This document shows positions 5,539 through 7,792 of a DNA stretch of 7,792 bases, piece after piece (the first letter of the stretch is position 1; each line of letters starts with the position of its first letter). The position numbers and the translations under genes were made by a program. A model generated the notes under the pieces. It did not search any database. It worked only from the letters and a program-made list of their open reading frames with translations, and was not told the DNA's origin. Location: positions 1-7,792 of the forward strand of contig JAJYXH010000027.1 in assembly GCA_021791075.1 (NCBI GenBank), given 5' to 3'. This DNA comes from Microcaldota archaeon (GTDB lineage: Archaea; Micrarchaeota; Micrarchaeia; Micrarchaeales; CABMGC01).

Positions 5539-6257
5539 TATCTCCTTGTCCCTCCGTCGACAGGTATGACTGCCCCGTCTACCCACTCGGACTCGTCGGT
5601 CATGAGCCAGTTTACTACACTCGCGACATCCTCCGGCGGGCACGACTTGCCCCCCAGCTTCCTCTTCGACCTCCAGTCCCTTTCAGGCACGAAGTCGTGG
5701 TCCATGGCCCTTGGCGCCACCGCATTGATCCGTATGCCCCTGCCTGAGAGCTCCGATGCGAGGACCTCCACGGCCTTCGCGACCCCCGCCTTCGTTGACG
5801 AATAAGCGACATTGCCAGTGCTGGTGGCGTAGGTGCCGAAGACCGATGAGACCATTACTACCGAGGATCCCTGCCCAAGATCCTTGACAGCAGCATTGAG
5901 CGCGTATATCGGAGACTTGAGGTTCGCGTTTATCATTCCGTCGAGCTGCTCCTCCGTCAGGTTCTCAATCGGCGAATCCACGTAATTGCCTGCAAGGAGC
6001 GCCAGGTGGTCTATCCTCCCCACCTTCTTCCTTGCCTCTTCAACGATCTTCCTTGCCCCGCTCTGTCCGGATGCGTCACCTACAACATAGTCCACATTGC
6101 CGTACTTGGAGAGAACCTTCCTTATCTCCCTGAGCCTCTCTTCGGATCTTGCAGCCATAATGACTCTTGCGCCATCCTTCAGCAACATGTACGCAGTTGC
6201 CGATCCCAATCCAGGGCCTACCCCTATCACAAGAACGGTCTTTCCATCAAGTCTCAT
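5538..6257 (-). CDS. classical short-chain dehydrogenase/reductase (SDR)
   Basis: A 239-residue cytosolic NAD(P)(H)-dependent oxidoreductase of the FabG-like classical SDR type; length and domain are complete. Motifs are the GxxxGxG cofactor loop GVGPGLG (12-18), AAR with Arg37 after the second strand (favours NADP(H)), GDAS (60-63) at the adenine pocket, LLAGN (87-91) in place of NNAG, and the full catalytic set Asn112, Ser138, Tyr152 and Lys156 (YSSTK). The C-terminus VDGAVIPVDGG is the usual last strand. APR at 181-183 replaces the common APG after the NAV strand, which may alter the substrate loop. The substrate cannot be told from sequence; fatty-acid or sugar ketoreduction are both possible. 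It ends 38 bases before abiEii, which has its own TATA box, so co-regulation is not required. Confidence 0.92.
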   Translation of the reverse strand: MRLDGKTVLVIGVGPGLGSATAYMLLKDGARVIMAARSEERLREIRKVLSKYGNVDYVVGDASGQSGARKIVEEARKKVGRIDHLALLAGNYVDSPIENLTEEQLDGMINANLKSPIYALNAAVKDLGQGSSVVMVSSVFGTYATSTGNVAYSSTKAGVAKAVEVLASELSGRGIRINAVAPRAMDHDFVPERDWRSKRKLGGKSCPPEDVASVVNWLMTDESEWVDGAVIPVDGGTRR

Positions 6258-6287
6258 CTTCCCACTAAGAAAGAGATCTCAGCCAAG

Positions 6288-6309
6288 TCATAATAACCTT
6301 TTTATTAGT
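6288..6309. promoter_or_regulatory. shared divergent promoter region
   Basis: The 76 bases between two divergent starts hold one AT-rich core. On the plus strand TTTTTATTA (6299-6307) is centred about 31 bases before the ATG at 6334. On the minus strand GTTATTATG (6297-6289) and CTAATAAAAAGG (6309-6298) lie about 35 and 46 bases before the SDR ATG at 6257. Both messages would have short leaders. The two TATA elements nearly overlap, so they may compete. Confidence 0.45.
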
Positions 6310-6333
6310 ATCCTACCGATCTAATCTGATACC

Positions 6334-6732
6334 ATGCCTAGAAATCCGATGAGAGTTGAGTCCAGGGTAAATCACCTGTCGTATGTCCTCGAGCTTCTTG
6401 CAAGCCTCTTCTACGTAATAGCGGCGGTGTTCATCATCTCATCATTCTCGCAGTTCGTGCAGCCAAGCATGTACATACTCGCCAGCGGCGGCTTCTGGCT
6501 CCCCATCTTCTACAGCCTGGCAATAGCCAGTACCATAACTCTGTTCATAGTGAGCTTCGCAAACCTGATGCACGTCAGGTCGAGGCAGAGCTACAGGTAT
6601 GCCGTCATGGTCTCGCTTGTAGCCGGAATATCGTGGCTGGGCCTCTCCGCGGGCAGCGCATTCCTCACCACGCTTGTCGTGATAGGGTTTGTGCTCTCCA
6701 TGGTCGGAAGCGCATTCGGCATGATAGAGTAA
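6334..6732 (+). CDS. small four-helix membrane protein of unknown function
   Basis: I do not recognise a family. The 132 residues contain four hydrophobic spans, at about 18-38, 54-76, 88-107 and 109-131. Basic residues sit at the N-terminus (Arg3, Arg7, Arg11) and between spans two and three (Arg82, Arg84, Arg88). By the positive-inside rule this puts both termini in the cytoplasm with short outside loops. There is no signal peptide and there are no charged residues in the spans that would suggest a transporter. The start at 6334 fits a nearly leaderless transcript from TTTTTATTA; Met6 is the alternative. The gene is followed by a hairpin and by the CAP gene with its own TATA box. Third-position GC and the sustained hydrophobic pattern support a real gene. 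Confidence 0.82.
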   Translation: MPRNPMRVESRVNHLSYVLELLASLFYVIAAVFIISSFSQFVQPSMYILASGGFWLPIFYSLAIASTITLFIVSFANLMHVRSRQSYRYAVMVSLVAGISWLGLSAGSAFLTTLVVIGFVLSMVGSAFGMIE

Positions 6733-6756
6733 GCGCGCTTCTCATTACAATCGTGG

Positions 6757-6787
6757 CCGGCATTTTTGCTATCCGCCCCCATGCCGG
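6757..6787 (+). other. inverted repeat between two genes
   Basis: CCGGCAT (6757-6763) and ATGCCGG (6781-6787) are perfect 7-bp inverted repeats around a 17-base loop that begins with a T-run. It lies 25 bases after the stop of the membrane-protein gene and about 40 bases before the TATA box of the next gene. It could be a transcript-end structure or a regulator site, or chance. Confidence 0.3.
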
Positions 6788-6824
6788 AAATCTGGCAGGG
6801 ACAATCGGAGAGTTCTGAAGGAGA

Positions 6825-6833
6825 TTATATAAA
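6825..6833 (+). promoter_or_regulatory. TATA box of the CAP-domain gene
   Basis: TTATATAAA is centred about 35 bases before the ATG at 6864, predicting a leader of some 8-10 bases. It is the closest match to an archaeal BoxA among the plus-strand promoters here, and a purine-rich AAGGAGA just upstream could be the BRE position. Confidence 0.65.
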
Positions 6834-6863
6834 CTTTCCTGGCATATTTACACCTGAGAATCC

Positions 6864-7792
6864 ATGGGATTATTCCAAACGCTCTCGTTCCTCATAGTCG
6901 TGATAGTGGTTGCTATTCTTCTCTACGTGCTGTTCGAGAACGCGTTCCCTAATGCTACCTTACTGAACAGCTTCAACATGACGAAGTCTGTCAACCTATC
7001 GTACACTACTGTAACTACGCAGCCATACATAACCCACAATCAGACAATAGCGTATGCGCTCTACCTGATAAACCGCGACAGGGCCAACTACAGCCTGAGC
7101 AGCGTGTCCCTCTCAAACATCACATCCGCGCAGCAGCATGCTGAGAGCATGCTGGAGAACCACTACTTCAGCCACTGGGACATATACGGCATGAAGCCAT
7201 ACATGCGCTACACCCTGTTAGGGGGCAACGGTGCTGTAGAGGAGAACATCGCATACATCTACAACAGCAGCGGGATAAACGTGCTCAACGCCATACAGAG
7301 CATGGAGTACAACTTCATGTACAACGACCTTGCATGCTGCGACAACGGCCACAGGGACAACATACTTACCCCGCAGCACAACCAGGTAAGCATAGGGATC
7401 GCGTACAACAGCACCTCCATCTATCTTGTCGAGGACTTCATAAACAAGTACATCACCTGGATATCAAACACCCCATCAATATCGCAGAATGACAGCATGC
7501 TTCTCAAGGGAAGCATGGCTCCTGGATACTCGCTATCTTCGGTCCAGATCAGCTACGACCCCCCTGTCCGACCGCTGCTCCCATCCACGCTCAACTCGAA
7601 CTCATCGCCGTATCACGGACCGTACAGCTACGGGACCACGATCGCGGGTGTGGGATACTCGAAGGGCAACTCATACTACTTCTACAAGAATACGACCACC
7701 ATAAATGCAACAACGTACATAACGAATGGACAGAGCTTTGACGTTGAATTTGGACTGAACAGGTCAATATCAAAGTATGGACCAGGCGAGTA
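6864..7792 (+). CDS. membrane-anchored CAP (SCP/PR1) domain exoprotein, 3' end outside
   Basis: The frame from ATG at 6864 stays open for 309 codons to the window edge. Residues 5-24 are a hydrophobic anchor or signal helix, followed by an Asn/Thr-rich segment with many N-glycosylation sequons. Residues about 60-192 are a CAP domain of the prokaryotic YkwD type: YLINRDRANYSL, SAQQHAESM (88-96), FSHWDIYGMKPYMRY (102-116), EENIAYIY (126-133), GHRDNILTPQH (162-172), SIGIAY, and YLVEDF. His104, Glu127 and His163 are the expected cavity residues. A Cys-Cys pair (158-159) sits just before GHRDNIL. Residues 195-309 look like a beta-sandwich tail ending near KYGPGEY. The last two bases are TA, so a stop at the boundary is not excluded, but related proteins continue as G-x-Y-T/S, so continuation is likelier. 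The exact role of CAP exoproteins is unsettled. Confidence 0.88.
   Translation, partial: MGLFQTLSFLIVVIVVAILLYVLFENAFPNATLLNSFNMTKSVNLSYTTVTTQPYITHNQTIAYALYLINRDRANYSLSSVSLSNITSAQQHAESMLENHYFSHWDIYGMKPYMRYTLLGGNGAVEENIAYIYNSSGINVLNAIQSMEYNFMYNDLACCDNGHRDNILTPQHNQVSIGIAYNSTSIYLVEDFINKYITWISNTPSISQNDSMLLKGSMAPGYSLSSVQISYDPPVRPLLPSTLNSNSSPYHGPYSYGTTIAGVGYSKGNSYYFYKNTTTINATTYITNGQSFDVEFGLNRSISKYGPGE

Overview
The window looks like a stretch of an archaeal chromosome, most plausibly a DPANN lineage of the Micrarchaeota (ARMAN) type. The evidence is TATA/BoxA-like elements about 25-35 nt upstream of several start codons, giving leaderless or nearly leaderless transcripts; an archaeal class III (pilin-type) signal peptide of the 'QSAIEFLSTYGWAIL' kind; an archaeal-style short malic enzyme; and a CAP-domain exoprotein with a C-terminal beta-rich tail. 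The lineage is an inference from protein style; no rRNA is present.

Layout. Positions 1-578 hold the 3' part of an IS200/IS605-type element: the C-terminal half of TnpB, followed by a perfect 8-bp-stem right-end hairpin that probably also forms part of the omega RNA. At 715-1980 is a complete malic enzyme behind its own TATA box. Its stop overlaps (ATGA) the start of a 521-residue surface protein (1977-3542) made of a pilin-like N-terminus, a Ser/Thr stalk and eight nearly identical 40-residue YVTN beta-propeller repeats. Positions 3543-4235 have no intact gene. They hold a decayed in-frame continuation of kelch-like character (3543-3851, interrupted by TAG, directly behind the TGA of the propeller gene) and a separate NHL-repeat fragment (4083-4178).

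On the minus strand, 5499-4236 encodes an AbiE-type toxin-antitoxin pair in reversed order (AbiEii nucleotidyltransferase first, AbiEi second, 17-bp overlap). The toxin-like protein has Gly in place of the second Asp of its SxDxD motif. Upstream on the same strand is a classical SDR oxidoreductase (6257-5538). It is divergent from a small four-helix membrane protein (6334-6732). The window ends inside a membrane-anchored CAP (SCP/PR1) exoprotein that starts at 6864.

How it fits together. Two of the gene products are exported surface proteins and a third is a membrane protein, which suits a cell-surface or accessory region that also carries a transposon remnant and a defence/addiction module. 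The most interesting observations are three. First, variation among the YVTN repeats falls mainly in loops expected on one face of the propeller. Second, remains of two other propeller families sit directly behind the intact one, suggesting exchange of C-terminal propeller modules. Third, the AbiE pair is atypical in both gene order and active site.
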